Positions 55,165 through 64,000 of a stretch of 64,000 nt of DNA are shown piece by piece. A program made the position numbers and the translations under genes. Source of the DNA: Bacteroides stercorirosoris. Lineage in GTDB: Bacteria; Bacteroidota; Bacteroidia; Bacteroidales; Bacteroidaceae. The first letter of the stretch is position 1; the number at the start of each line of letters is the position of its first letter. Under the pieces are notes generated by a model. That model saw only the letters and a list, made by a program, of their open reading frames with translations. It made no database searches and had not been told where the DNA came from. The stretch spans positions 1 through 64,000 of the forward strand of contig NZ_FQZN01000013.1 in NCBI RefSeq assembly GCF_900142015.1, given 5' to 3'.

Positions 55165-56313
55165 ATGACTATGCGAACTAATTATTTGCTGCTATTAACT
55201 ATTTTACTGGGGTTGATTCCCATGAACAACACACACGCTTCTGACTCTATACCAAGCGTGTTTCTTTATTCTCCTTACACAAAAATCTCCGTTTCTCCGG
55301 GGACGAGCATTGACTACAAAATAGACTTGATCAACAATTCAAAGTCTCCGGTCAATGCCGATTTATCTGTCAGCGGATTACCTTCGAGTTGGAAACGTGA
55401 GATAAAGTCGGGGGGATGGAATGTAAATAAATTGGCTGTTCTTCCCAACGAAAAGAAAGACTTTAATCTGAAACTGGAGGTTCCTTTGAAAATTAACAAA
55501 GGTAGCTACAATTTCATTGTTTCCGCCGGAGAATACCAACTTCCTTTAACGGTCACCGTAGCGCAACAAGGTACTTATCAGACCGAATTTACTACTGACC
55601 AGCCCAATATGCAGGGCAATTCAAAATCAACATTTACTTTCAGTGCCGTACTGAAAAATCAGACTGCCGACCAGCAATTATATGCTTTGATGGCCAATGC
55701 ACCAAGAGGTTGGAATGTTATTTTTAAGCCCAACTACAAACAGGCTACTTCTGCGCAAGTAGAGGCAAATGCCAGTCAGAATGTATCTATAGACGTCACT
55801 CCACCAGCCAACGTGGAAGCCGGAAGCTATAAGATTTCAGTGCGTGCGGTTGCCGGCAATACTTCTGCCGACCTGGAGTTGGAAGTAGTGGTTACAGGTA
55901 CGTATCAAATGGAGTTGACCACCCCACGGGGATTGCTGAGTACTGAAATAACAGCCGGGGATGTGAAGCGTCTGGAACTGGTGGTAAGAAATACAGGTTC
56001 TTCTTTACTGAAAGATATTCAACTCTCGTCCGGTAAGCCTCAGGATTGGGAAGTATCTTTTGAACCGGCCAAAATTGAGATGCTGAAAGCCGGAGAAACT
56101 TCTACTGTCACGGCTGTGATGAAAGCTTCAAAGAAAGCTTTGCCGGGCGACTACGTTGCGACAATGGAAGCCAAGACTCCTGAAGTGAATGCTACCGCGC
56201 AATTCAGAATCGCAGTAAAAACTCCGATGTTATGGGGCTGGGTAGGAATATTAATCATCATTGTAGCTGTGGGAGGCGTCTACTATCTGTTCCGCAAATA
56301 TGGAAGGAGGTGA
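55165..56313 (+). CDS. Exported NEW3-domain protein (COG1470-like)
   Basis: 382 residues: signal peptide (1-25), three to four beta-sandwich repeats of the NEW3 type (for example LPSSWKREI, APRGWNVIF and KPQDWEVSF, each preceded by a conserved T/S-rich strand), and a C-terminal membrane anchor (WGWVGILIIIVAVGGVYYLF). Such proteins are encoded with ABC-2 transporters, as here. The start follows a weak -7-like TATTTTTG (55109-55116). Function unknown. Confidence 0.82.
   Translation: MTMRTNYLLLLTILLGLIPMNNTHASDSIPSVFLYSPYTKISVSPGTSIDYKIDLINNSKSPVNADLSVSGLPSSWKREIKSGGWNVNKLAVLPNEKKDFNLKLEVPLKINKGSYNFIVSAGEYQLPLTVTVAQQGTYQTEFTTDQPNMQGNSKSTFTFSAVLKNQTADQQLYALMANAPRGWNVIFKPNYKQATSAQVEANASQNVSIDVTPPANVEAGSYKISVRAVAGNTSADLELEVVVTGTYQMELTTPRGLLSTEITAGDVKRLELVVRNTGSSLLKDIQLSSGKPQDWEVSFEPAKIEMLKAGETSTVTAVMKASKKALPGDYVATMEAKTPEVNATAQFRIAVKTPMLWGWVGILIIIVAVGGVYYLFRKYGRR
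56302..56313 (+). promoter_or_regulatory. Perfect Shine-Dalgarno of the ABC ATPase gene
   Basis: GGAAGGAGGTGA lies 2 bases before the ATG at 56316 and covers the previous stop codon. It is much stronger than other ribosome sites here. The same 12-mer recurs before the next gene. Confidence 0.85.
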
Positions 56314-56315
56314 TT

Positions 56316-57065
56316 ATGGGCGAACAAGTGATCGTGCTTACCGATCTGACGAAGAGATACGGTAATTTCACAGCTGTAGACCATATCAACCTGTCTATTT
56401 GTAAAGGAGAAATCTTCGGATTGCTGGGACCGAACGGCGCCGGTAAATCGACCACTATCCTGATGATGCTGGGACTGACCGAACCGACTTCCGGCAAGGT
56501 TGAGATTTGCGGGATAAATTCCACTACAAATCCTATTGAAGTAAAGCGAAAGATAGGCTATCTCCCCGAGGACTTGGGTTTTTATGATGACATGACCGGA
56601 CTGGATAATCTTATTTATACGGCACTTCTGAATGGCCTTTCGAAAAAAGAGGCGAAGGAAAAGGCAATGGAACTTCTGAGCCGTGTAGGGCTTGCCGGGC
56701 AGATTCATAAAAAGACCGGAAAATATTCGCGTGGTATGCGGCAACGTTTGGGATTGGCGGATGTGCTGATTAAGAATCCGGAGATTATCATTCTGGATGA
56801 GCCGACATCGGGTATCGACCCTGCCGGAATTCAGGAATTTATTGAGTTGGTCCGTAATTTGAGCAGGGTACATTCCCTCACGGTATTGTTTTCTTCCCAT
56901 AATCTGGATCAGGTGCAGAAAGCTTGCGACCGTGTGGGGGTATTTAATCATGGGGAACTGCTGGCGCAACTCGACCTCAGAGAGATGGAGGAAAAGAAAG
57001 TGGAACTTATTGATGTTTATAATAACTATGTAAAGGAAGGAGGTGAGAAACATGAACAAAGCTGA
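56316..57065 (+). CDS. ABC-2 type transporter ATPase
   Basis: 249 residues from the ATG at 56316 (MGEQVIVLTDL). Walker A LGPNGAGKST, signature YSRGMRQRLGLA and Walker B IIILDEPTSGID. Two bases after the NEW3 gene, and overlapping the permease start by 14 bases, so the three genes form one unit. Related ATPases serve exporters; the substrate is unknown. Confidence 0.93.
   Translation: MGEQVIVLTDLTKRYGNFTAVDHINLSICKGEIFGLLGPNGAGKSTTILMMLGLTEPTSGKVEICGINSTTNPIEVKRKIGYLPEDLGFYDDMTGLDNLIYTALLNGLSKKEAKEKAMELLSRVGLAGQIHKKTGKYSRGMRQRLGLADVLIKNPEIIILDEPTSGIDPAGIQEFIELVRNLSRVHSLTVLFSSHNLDQVQKACDRVGVFNHGELLAQLDLREMEEKKVELIDVYNNYVKEGGEKHEQS
57035..57046 (+). promoter_or_regulatory. Perfect Shine-Dalgarno of the ABC permease gene
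   Basis: GGAAGGAGGTGA inside the end of the ATPase gene, 5 bases before the ATG at 57052. It decides that start over a GTG at 57043. Confidence 0.85.
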
Positions 57066-58008
57066 ACAGCCTTTCTGGGTTATAGTCAATAAAGAGATAA
57101 GGGATCATGTATGCAGCTGGAGGTTTATTATTCTGCTTGTCATCATTACCCTTACTTGCATGGGCGCACTGTACACGTCACTCACCAGTATGCGCGAAGC
57201 TATCAAGTCCGGTAATGCGGAAGATACGTTTTTCTTTCTGAAGTTATTTACCGTGTCGGACGGCACTCTCCCTTCTTTTGTGTTGTTCATCAACTTTTTG
57301 GGGCCGTTACTGGGTATTGCTTTAGGGTTTGATGCCATGAATTCGGAACAGAATAAGGGGACGTTGTGCCGTATATTGTCACAGCCGATACATCGTGATT
57401 GCATGATAAACGCCAAATTTCTGGCTGCATTAATCATAATCACTATCATGCTGTTTGTGCTGGGATTTCTGGTAATGGGTGCCGGACTGATTGCCATTGG
57501 TATTCCTCCTACTCCGGAAGAATTCGGGCGTATCATCTTTTTCCTTATCCTGAGTATCTTTTATGTGGGACTTTGGTTGAATATGGCAATCTTGTTTTCA
57601 CTTTGTTTCCGCCAAACGGCCACTTCAGCTTTGGCTTCTATAGCAGTATGGTTGTTTTTCAGCGTATTCTATACGATGATTGTCAACTGGATTGCCAGAA
57701 TGTTTATGCCTTCGGAGATGATGCATCCTTATTATGCTATCGGTTACCAGAGAATAGTTTGGGGAATAATGTCTTTTAATCCTTGCGAATTATTCAATCA
57801 GGCAACTTCCGTATTGCTGATGCCATCTATCCGGAGTCTTGGACCACTTATGATGGAACAGGTACAGGGAGCGATACCCAGCCCCCTTCCATTGGGACAG
57901 AGTTTGCTGGTGATATGGCCACAACTGACAGGGCTGATTGCGGTTACAATTCTCTGTTTTGCGTTTTCGTATGTTATATTTATGCGAAGGGAAATTCGTC
58001 CGAGGTAA
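57052..58008 (+). CDS. ABC-2 type permease
   Basis: 318 residues with six predicted spans and a typical ABC-2 opening (MNKAEQPFWVIVNKEIRDHV); MNSEQNKGTLCRILSQPI is the conserved cytoplasmic stretch. Partner of the preceding ATPase. Followed by an intrinsic terminator. Confidence 0.9.
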   Translation: MNKAEQPFWVIVNKEIRDHVCSWRFIILLVIITLTCMGALYTSLTSMREAIKSGNAEDTFFFLKLFTVSDGTLPSFVLFINFLGPLLGIALGFDAMNSEQNKGTLCRILSQPIHRDCMINAKFLAALIIITIMLFVLGFLVMGAGLIAIGIPPTPEEFGRIIFFLILSIFYVGLWLNMAILFSLCFRQTATSALASIAVWLFFSVFYTMIVNWIARMFMPSEMMHPYYAIGYQRIVWGIMSFNPCELFNQATSVLLMPSIRSLGPLMMEQVQGAIPSPLPLGQSLLVIWPQLTGLIAVTILCFAFSYVIFMRREIRPR

Positions 58009-58029
58009 TTATTGTTGGGATGAAATGGA

Positions 58030-58063
58030 AAATGCCTGGTGATATTTTGGTCACCAGGCATTT
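58030..58063 (+). terminator. Terminator after the ABC permease
   Basis: AAATGCCTGGTGA (58030-58042) pairs with TCACCAGGCATTT (58051-58063), 13 bp, followed by further T residues. Confidence 0.9.
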
Positions 58064-58079
58064 TTATGAGTAATCTATA

Positions 58080-58439
58080 TTATTTCTGTCTCACATATTC
58101 CAGCGTATAGCCATAATTGGAGCTCAACACCAAAGAGTCTGCCGTAAGTTTATCAATCTTCAATGTATCCACGCCTTCTATTTCAATTCCATTGCCGATA
58201 CTTTTCACGGTCAGGTACAGGTTGTCACCTTGCTGTTCCCATTCTTTATATACCAATGTATGCATATTGATGGAAGAAGCCTCTCCGTTTTCTTCCAACT
58301 TGATACCTTGCATCTCTCCGGGTTGTCCTTCAATGGGCATTACCCAAGAGCCTACCACAGTGACAGGAGCCTTTGTTCCTCCGCCGCAAGCGGCAAATAT
58401 GACTGCCATGACAGCCATGCTGATAATTTGTTTTTTCAT
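58080..58439 (-). CDS. Lipocalin-like lipoprotein
   Basis: 119 residues. Lipobox IFAAC and then the VGSWVMPIEG strand that begins lipocalin-like domains of Bacteroides, with alternating beta-strands to the end (YGYTLEYVRQK). Probably attached to the outer or inner membrane; ligand unknown. Transcribed alone, convergent with the ABC permease. Confidence 0.72.
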   Translation of the reverse strand: MKKQIISMAVMAVIFAACGGGTKAPVTVVGSWVMPIEGQPGEMQGIKLEENGEASSINMHTLVYKEWEQQGDNLYLTVKSIGNGIEIEGVDTLKIDKLTADSLVLSSNYGYTLEYVRQK

Positions 58440-58735
58440 GATGTCTTTTATTTTATAGTGTAACGTTGAGATGTGCTAATTGTTTGCGGGGATAAAGTTA
58501 AACGAAATATATTATTTTGCCAGATATTATTTCATCTTTTTATTCATAAGTTGGGGGCATATCAACTACGTACCAGGTCTGTGTCTATATCTCCGTACTC
58601 TATAAATATGGATCTAATACGGAGTTGCTACAGGCAGATACGGATTTGGTACAGTACAACCACGAGTAGCATTATTGTTTTACAGGACTTTAGAACTTAT
58701 GGGAAATATTTTTTCTAAAAAAAACTTCATATATC
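58440..58735. other. Intergenic region with a degenerate palindromic array
   Basis: CTCCGTA (58591-58597), TACGGAG (58618-58624) and TACGGAT (58639-58645), 21-27 bases apart, lie between the lipocalin-like gene and the tRNA promoter. The spacing and the self-complementary word resemble the other 22-bp arrays, but the copies are degenerate. No gene is seen. Confidence 0.35.
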
Positions 58736-58766
58736 TTTGTTTATTACAAAATAGTTTCTACCTTTG
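58736..58766 (+). promoter_or_regulatory. Consensus Bacteroides promoter of tRNA-Pro
   Basis: TTTG (58736-58739), 19 bases, then TACCTTTG (58759-58766), a full match to TTTG-N19-TAnnTTTG. The tRNA begins 27 bases after the -7 box. Confidence 0.85.
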
Positions 58767-58792
58767 CACTCGCTTTTAAGAAATAAGGCATT

Positions 58793-58867
58793 CGGGGTGT
58801 AGCGCAGTCCGGTTAGCGCACCTGCTTTGGGAGCAGGGGGTCGTGGGTTCGAATCCCGCTACCCCGA
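58793..58867 (+). tRNA. tRNA-Pro (anticodon TGG)
   Basis: 75 bases folding as a cloverleaf: acceptor CGGGGTG with TACCCCG (last pair G-U), D arm GCGCAGTCCGGTTAGCGC, anticodon stem CCTGC/GCAGG around TTTGGGA, T arm with GTTCGAATC, discriminator A. The anticodon TGG reads all four proline codons. CCA is not encoded. Confidence 0.97.
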
Positions 58868-58870
58868 CTA

Positions 58871-58915
58871 AAAAAAGAAAGAGATATCTTAAATAAGATA
58901 TTTCTTTCTTTTTTT
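58871..58915. terminator. Terminator of tRNA-Pro and trmN6
   Basis: AAGAAAGAGATATCTTA (58875-58891) pairs with TAAGATATTTCTTTCTT (58894-58910) at 16 of 17 positions. A-rich and T-rich flanks make it usable in both directions. Confidence 0.85.
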
Positions 58916-58935
58916 AGCTATATACGTTTTTATTT

Positions 58936-59643
58936 TTACATTTTCAAATAAAACTCTTTTGTCAATGCAATGTATTCAGGGGTGAATTGATTGTGTTCCA
59001 CTTCAATGCATAAAGTTTCTTCTATGCACTCTTTTTCTTGAAGACTGAATGAGATAAGCACTCTCCGGCATGGTTTTCCTGGCTTTGTAAAAACACGAAG
59101 ACGGCGGGAAAGATATAGCTTGTACTTCCAAGCTGTGTCAATCACCAGTTTCTCTACTTCGGCGGGAATAATGATGCACACCCTCCCCTGTTCACAAAGC
59201 AGTTGGGCTGAACGCTGAAAAAGCAATTCGTAATTCAGTTCGCAGGTATGTCGTGCCATATTGCGCTGTTTGTCGGGACAATTTAAAGCGTCAACAAAAT
59301 ATGGAGGGTTGGAAACTATCAGGTCATATCTGTTTTCTGTCAGGAATAAACGGAAATTATTACAGATAATGCTGATTCTGTCTGCCCACGGAGAACGTGC
59401 AACGTTTATTTCTGCTTGGGCGGCTGCCTTTTCATCTATCTCTACGGCCGTGATTTGCGCCTGTGGATTTCGTTGAGCTAACATTAAAGCTATCAATCCT
59501 GTACCAGTCCCTACATCGAGAATTTGAAGAGCATTTTCTGCTGCCGACCAAGCGCCCAGGAGTACTCCGTCCGTACCTACTTTCATGGCGCACTTATCAT
59601 GCCATATGGTAAATTGTTTAAACTGAAAATAAGGGTTTGACAT
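58936..59643 (-). CDS. trmN6: tRNA1(Val) adenine-37 N6-methyltransferase
   Basis: 235 residues, Rossmann-fold methyltransferase: SAM motif ILDVGTGTGLIALMLA, acidic end of strand 2 (AVEIDEKAAAQAEIN), and catalytic NPPY in IVSNPPYFV typical of N6-adenine methylation. The opening MSNPYFQFKQFTIWHDKCAMKVGTD fits the YfiC/TrmN6 group. Single gene. Confidence 0.9.
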   Translation of the reverse strand: MSNPYFQFKQFTIWHDKCAMKVGTDGVLLGAWSAAENALQILDVGTGTGLIALMLAQRNPQAQITAVEIDEKAAAQAEINVARSPWADRISIICNNFRLFLTENRYDLIVSNPPYFVDALNCPDKQRNMARHTCELNYELLFQRSAQLLCEQGRVCIIIPAEVEKLVIDTAWKYKLYLSRRLRVFTKPGKPCRRVLISFSLQEKECIEETLCIEVEHNQFTPEYIALTKEFYLKM

Positions 59644-59816
59644 ATTCTATACTCGTTAATTGAGGGCAAAAATAGGCAAAGTCATGAATATTGTGGCAAA
59701 TTTGGCACTGTTTTTGTCTTTTTATTAAAAAGGTGCTTTATATTAATGAAGAATAGATTAACTTTGCAGGCGCTTTATAAGCCCTGTCAGTATGACATAA
59801 ACTTAAAAAGAAAGAA

Positions 59817-62297
59817 ATGAAGAAAAGACTTTACCTAGGAGATACGGAAGAGAGAGAAGGAAATGCATTCTCGGTGATTGCTGATTTTGAGGGGAATGAA
59901 GAACAATTAATGGATATTGAGGTTGATGAAATCCTTCCGATATTACCTCTGCGAAATATGGTTTTGTTTCCGGGCGTGTTTATGCCGGTATCTGTTGGAA
60001 GAAAAACTTCCATGAAATTAGTGCGTGAAGCAGAAAAGAAAAGTGCATATATCGGGGTAGTCTGCCAAAAGCTGGCAGATACGGAAGCTCCTTTAATGGA
60101 GGATTTGCATACCATTGGTACGGTAGGCAAGATTATCCGTATTCTGGAAATGCCTGACCAGACAACGACTATCATTCTGCAAGGCGTCAAACGTATGGAA
60201 CTGAAAGAAATTGTTGATACAGTTCCCTACCTGAAAGGCCGGGTAAAGGCGTTGGAAGAAGATATTCCGGAAAAAGGTGATAAAGAATTCCACGCATTGG
60301 TAGAAGCATGTAAGGACTTGACTATCCGCTTTATCAAATCATCTGATATGTTTCCGCAAGATTCTGCATTTGCTATCAAGAACATTACTAATCCGATGTT
60401 TTTGGTAGACTTCATCTGCACCAATCTTCCGTTGAAGAAGGATGAAAAGGTTGAATTGTTGCGTATCGACTCCTTGCGGGCCCGTACTTATCGCTTACTG
60501 GAGATACTGAATCGGGAAGTGCAACTTGCCGAGATAAAGGAATCCATACAGATGCGTGCACGGGAAGATATTGACCAGCAGCAACGTGAATACTTCTTGC
60601 AGCAACAAATTAAAACCATTCAGGATGAACTGGGTGGCGGCGGTCAGGAGCAGGAAATAGAAGAAATGCGCCGTAAGGCTGCTTCCATCAAATGGAGTGC
60701 AGAAGTGAGAGAGACTTTCATTAAAGAGTTGGATAAACTGGAACGTACTCATCCGCAATCTCCCGATTACAGCGTGCAACTCAATTATCTGCAAACAATG
60801 CTCAGCCTGCCATGGGGGGTATATACTGTCGATAATCTGAATCTGACAAATGCGGAAAAGACCTTAAATAAAGACCATTACGGTTTGGAAAAGGTAAAAG
60901 AACGTATTCTGGAGCACTTGGCGGTATTGAAACTGAAAGGTGACATGAAGTCGCCTATCATCTGCTTGTATGGCCCTCCGGGAGTTGGTAAGACATCTTT
61001 AGGACGTTCCATTGCTGCTGCATTGAAGCGGAAATATATCCGTATGTCATTGGGTGGTGTGCATGATGAAGCGGAAATCCGCGGACATCGCAAAACGTAT
61101 ATCGGAGCAATGCCGGGACGTATTATCAAGAGTTTGATTAAGGCCGGTTCTTCCAATCCGGTATTTATTCTGGATGAGATAGATAAGGTAAGTTCCGATC
61201 GTCAGGGAGACCCTTCTTCCGCTTTACTTGAGGTGCTTGATCCTGAACAGAATACGACATTCCATGATAACTTCCTGGATGTGGACTATGATTTGTCAAA
61301 GGTGATGTTTATCGCTACCGCGAATAATCTGAATACCATTCCCGGGCCGTTGCTCGACCGGATGGAACTGATTGAAGTAAGTGGTTATATCACCGAAGAA
61401 AAGATAGAGATTGCCCGCCGCCATCTGGTTCCGAAAGAACTGGAAGCTAATGGCATGAAGAAGAATGATATCAAGATACCTAAGAATACACTGGAAGCAA
61501 TTATCGAGTCGTATACCCGTGAGAGCGGTGTGCGCGAATTGGAAAAGAAAATCGGTAAGATACTTCGTAAGTCAGCCCGTCAGTATGCTACGGATGGGTA
61601 TTTTGCGAAACAAGAAATCAAACCGGCAGACTTGTACGAGTTTCTCGGTGCACCGGAATATTCCCGTGATAAATATCAAGGTAACGAATACGCAGGTGTG
61701 GTTACCGGCTTGGCATGGACTGCCGTAGGTGGAGAAATTCTGTTTGTGGAAACAAGTTTGAGTCGTGGAAAAGGCGGACGCCTGACGCTGACCGGAAATC
61801 TGGGTGATGTGATGAAAGAATCTGCCATGTTGGCTTTAGAGTACATCAAGGCGCATGCTTCTTTGCTGAATCTGGATGAAGACATCTTTGATAACTGGAA
61901 TATCCATGTGCATGTGCCCGAAGGTGCTATTCCTAAGGATGGACCGTCGGCAGGTATCACTATGGCTACTTCCCTTGCTTCTGCCCTTACCCAGCGCAAA
62001 GTGAAAGCAAACCTTGCCATGACCGGTGAGATTACACTGCGCGGGAAAGTGCTTCCTGTAGGGGGAATCAAGGAGAAAATTCTGGCGGCTAAACGTGCCG
62101 GTATCAAAGACATTATTCTGAGTGAGGAAAACCGTAAGAATATTGATGAGATACAAGAGCTCTACCTCAAAGGGTTGACTTTCCATTATGTGAAGGATGT
62201 GAAAGAGGTGTTTGCTATTGCGCTTACCAATGAAAAGGTAGCCGATGCCATCGACTTGTCCGCAAAGAAAGAAAAGACAGAAAAGAAAGCAGAATGA
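59817..62297 (+). CDS. lon: ATP-dependent protease Lon
   Basis: 826 residues: N-terminal substrate-binding domain, AAA+ module with Walker [10 protein letters not shown], and C-terminal Ser-Lys protease with S711 in DGPSAG and K754 in GGIKEK. The C-terminus is lysine-rich ([12 protein letters not shown]). Stop and next start overlap (ATGA). A -7 box TAACTTTG (59759-59766) lies 50 bases upstream. Confidence 0.96.
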   Translation: MKKRLYLGDTEEREGNAFSVIADFEGNEEQLMDIEVDEILPILPLRNMVLFPGVFMPVSVGRKTSMKLVREAEKKSAYIGVVCQKLADTEAPLMEDLHTIGTVGKIIRILEMPDQTTTIILQGVKRMELKEIVDTVPYLKGRVKALEEDIPEKGDKEFHALVEACKDLTIRFIKSSDMFPQDSAFAIKNITNPMFLVDFICTNLPLKKDEKVELLRIDSLRARTYRLLEILNREVQLAEIKESIQMRAREDIDQQQREYFLQQQIKTIQDELGGGGQEQEIEEMRRKAASIKWSAEVRETFIKELDKLERTHPQSPDYSVQLNYLQTMLSLPWGVYTVDNLNLTNAEKTLNKDHYGLEKVKERILEHLAVLKLKGDMKSPIICLYGPPGVGKTSLGRSIAAALKRKYIRMSLGGVHDEAEIRGHRKTYIGAMPGRIIKSLIKAGSSNPVFILDEIDKVSSDRQGDPSSALLEVLDPEQNTTFHDNFLDVDYDLSKVMFIATANNLNTIPGPLLDRMELIEVSGYITEEKIEIARRHLVPKELEANGMKKNDIKIPKNTLEAIIESYTRESGVRELEKKIGKILRKSARQYATDGYFAKQEIKPADLYEFLGAPEYSRDKYQGNEYAGVVTGLAWTAVGGEILFVETSLSRGKGGRLTLTGNLGDVMKESAMLALEYIKAHASLLNLDEDIFDNWNIHVHVPEGAIPKDGPSAGITMATSLASALTQRKVKANLAMTGEITLRGKVLPVGGIKEKILAAKRAGIKDIILSEENRKNIDEIQELYLKGLTFHYVKDVKEVFAIALTNEKVADAIDLSAKKEKTEKKAE

Positions 62298-63424
62298 CAT
62301 TCGACTTACAATATACAGACAGTAAAAGTAATGCGCGTGCAGGACTGATTACCACTGACCACGGGCAAATAGAGACACCTATCTTTATGCCGGTAGGTAC
62401 TGTAGGAACAGTGAAAGGTGTACATGTAACCGAACTGAAAGAAGATATCAAGGCGCAGATTATATTAGGTAATACTTATCATTTATATCTGCGTCCGGGA
62501 TTGGATGTATTGGAAAAGGCCGGAGGATTACATAAGTTCAATGGCTTCGACCGTCCGATGCTGACGGATAGCGGTGGATTTCAAGTATTTTCACTGTCAG
62601 GTATCCGCAAGTTGCGTGAAGAGGGTGCGGAGTTTCGTTCGCACATTGACGGTAGCAAGCATATCTTTACTCCAGAAAAGGTGATGGATATTGAGCGTAC
62701 GATTGGCGCAGATATCATGATGGCATTCGACGAGTGCCCTCCGGGTGATTCGGACTATGCTTATGCCAAAAAGTCATTGGGACTGACACATCGTTGGCTG
62801 GACCGCTGTATTCAGCGTTTCAACGAAACGGAACCTAAATATGGTTACAATCAGTCTCTTTTCCCTATCGTTCAGGGATGCGTATATCCCGACCTTCGTA
62901 AGCAGTCGGCGGAGTTTATCGCATCAAAGGGTGCGGACGGCAATGCCATCGGTGGTTTGGCGGTAGGTGAACCGGTAGATAAAATGTATGAGATGATTGA
63001 GCTGGTGAACGAAATTCTGCCTAAAGACAAACCACGTTATCTGATGGGCGTAGGTACACCGGTCAATATCCTGGAAGGTATAGAGCGTGGTGTGGATATG
63101 TTCGACTGCGTAATGCCGACCCGTAACGGACGTAACGGTATGTTGTTTACCAAAGATGGCATCATCAATATGCGCAATAAGAAATGGGAAACAGACTTCT
63201 CTCCTATTGAGGCGGATGGGGCTTCCAGTGTAGATACCTTATACAGTAAAGCATATCTGCGTCATTTGTTCCATGCACAGGAATTGTTGGCTATGCAGAT
63301 TGCTTCTATTCATAATTTGGCATTTTATCTATGGCTGGTGGGTGAAGCCCGCAAGCATATCATCGCCGGTGACTTCTCTACATGGAAACCGATGATGGTG
63401 AAACGTGTATCTACAAGATTATGA
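62294..63424 (+). CDS. tgt: tRNA-guanine transglycosylase lacking the zinc cysteines
   Basis: 376 residues. Exchanges G34 for a queuine precursor in GUN-anticodon tRNAs. Catalytic D92 (TDSGGFQVFS) and nucleophile D271 (FDCVMPTR) are intact. Where E. coli has the Cys-x-Cys-x2-Cys zinc ligands this protein has ADGASSVDT (about 307-315) with no cysteine; the histidine of IASIHNLAFYL (H340) remains. Overlaps lon and lptF by 4 bases each (ATGA), a tightly coupled unit. Confidence 0.94.
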   Translation: MTFDLQYTDSKSNARAGLITTDHGQIETPIFMPVGTVGTVKGVHVTELKEDIKAQIILGNTYHLYLRPGLDVLEKAGGLHKFNGFDRPMLTDSGGFQVFSLSGIRKLREEGAEFRSHIDGSKHIFTPEKVMDIERTIGADIMMAFDECPPGDSDYAYAKKSLGLTHRWLDRCIQRFNETEPKYGYNQSLFPIVQGCVYPDLRKQSAEFIASKGADGNAIGGLAVGEPVDKMYEMIELVNEILPKDKPRYLMGVGTPVNILEGIERGVDMFDCVMPTRNGRNGMLFTKDGIINMRNKKWETDFSPIEADGASSVDTLYSKAYLRHLFHAQELLAMQIASIHNLAFYLWLVGEARKHIIAGDFSTWKPMMVKRVSTRL

Positions 63425-64000
63425 AAAAGCTGAACTGGAAAATTAAAGGTGTAAAGTTGCCGGATGACTGGAAGTGGTTGAAGCGGTTGGACTTTTATAT
63501 TATAAAGAAGTTCCTGGGGACTTATGTGTTTGCCATTGCATTGATTATCTCTATTGCAGTGGTGTTCGACTTCAATGAGAAGATGGACAGATTTATGTCA
63601 CACGAAGCACCCTGGAATGCTATTATTTTCGACTATTATCTGAACTTCATCCCCTACTTTGCCAATTTGTTCAGTCCGCTGTTCGTATTTATTGCCGTTA
63701 TCTTCTTTACCTCTAAACTGGCTGAGAACTCTGAAATTATTGCCATGTTCTCTACCGGAATGAGTTTCAAGCGAATGCTTCGCCCTTATATGGTATCGGC
63801 AGCGATTATTGCTATAGTCACTTTTTTCCTGGGTTCTTATGTCATACCCCAAGGTAGTGTGACGCGTATTAACTTTGAGGATAAATACTATAAACCGCGT
63901 AAAAACAATACAGCCCGGAATATTCAATTGGAAGTGGACTCTGGTGTAATTGCTTATATTGAACGCTTTGAGGACTTCACCAAGACAGGGTACCGTTTCT
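63421..64000 (+). CDS. LptF/LptG-family permease (partial)
   Basis: The first 193 codons of a YjgP/YjgQ-type lipopolysaccharide-export permease, cut by the window end. RLDFYIIKKFLGTYVFAIALI is the first span, and the stretch to YFANLFSPLFVFIAVIFFTSKLAENSEIIAM holds the second span and the conserved coupling region. Partner of the Lpt ATPase, which is not in the window. Starts on the tgt stop. Confidence 0.92.
   Translation, partial: MKKLNWKIKGVKLPDDWKWLKRLDFYIIKKFLGTYVFAIALIISIAVVFDFNEKMDRFMSHEAPWNAIIFDYYLNFIPYFANLFSPLFVFIAVIFFTSKLAENSEIIAMFSTGMSFKRMLRPYMVSAAIIAIVTFFLGSYVIPQGSVTRINFEDKYYKPRKNNTARNIQLEVDSGVIAYIERFEDFTKTGYRF

Noticed and set aside
59702..59718. Sigma-54 promoter before lon (TTGGCACTGTTTTTGTC)
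   Set aside because: The -24 part fits but the -12 reads TTGT, no GTGC-N6-GCAC pair was seen nearby, and a primary-sigma -7 box lies closer to the gene.

Overview
The window reads as a chromosomal segment of a Bacteroides-type gut bacterium. The evidence is the promoter grammar (a -7 box of the form TAnnTTTG, paired with an upstream TTTG before the tRNA gene), mostly weak Shine-Dalgarno sequences, a serine palmitoyltransferase gene, and many close matches to Bacteroides core proteins. About 50 genes are supported, plus one tRNA-Pro(TGG). No rRNA, CRISPR array, complete insertion sequence or prophage is visible. The left edge may clip the first codons of a transposase and the right edge cuts an LptF/LptG permease.

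Layout. 1-9.3 kb: housekeeping genes (dapA, ligA, trmD, pyrD-pyrK, an XRE-type regulator followed by a 1.1 kb AT-rich gap, holA, an AMP nucleosidase). 9.4-12.9 kb: a short active histidine kinase, an overlapping kinase-like protein that has lost its phospho-acceptor histidine, and a lone HsdR-N-type domain protein. 13-18.9 kb: a tripartite RND efflux operon (TolC-type channel, adaptor, pump). 19.1-34 kb: zinc-ribbon/Nif3 pair, FetAB-like ABC exporter, DUF2148 iron-sulfur protein, agmatine to putrescine genes (aguA, aguB), GtrA, aspS, a lipid kinase divergent from serine palmitoyltransferase, an acyltransferase, a ParE-type toxin-antitoxin pair, and pabB-pabC.

35-55 kb is the most distinctive region: five paralogous FtsX/MacB-like permeases, one LolD/MacB-like ATPase, one HlyD-type adaptor and one TolC-type channel, next to an NtrC-type sigma-54 response regulator and an NtrB-like kinase. 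Two near-identical 107-bp control modules occur, one before each transporter operon. Each contains a sigma-54 -24/-12 promoter, a 12-mer at the same offset, and two GTGC-N6-GCAC palindromes 21 bp apart. The regulator gene is divergent from one module, so the whole set can be read as a single sigma-54 regulon. The leader of the second operon carries what look like the 3' tails of deleted permease genes.

55-64 kb: a NEW3-domain protein with an ABC-2 transporter whose two later genes carry unusually perfect Shine-Dalgarno sequences, a lipocalin-like lipoprotein, tRNA-Pro, trmN6, and the overlapping lon-tgt-lptF series.

The intergenic DNA is unusually structured. Several gaps hold short self-complementary words repeated every 21-23 bp, with a different word at each site. 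Others hold REP/MITE-like inverted elements, one of which shows compensatory changes between its two arms, and one gap has four exact ACAATTGT palindromes beside the XRE regulator. All family names come from reading the translations; no database search was run.
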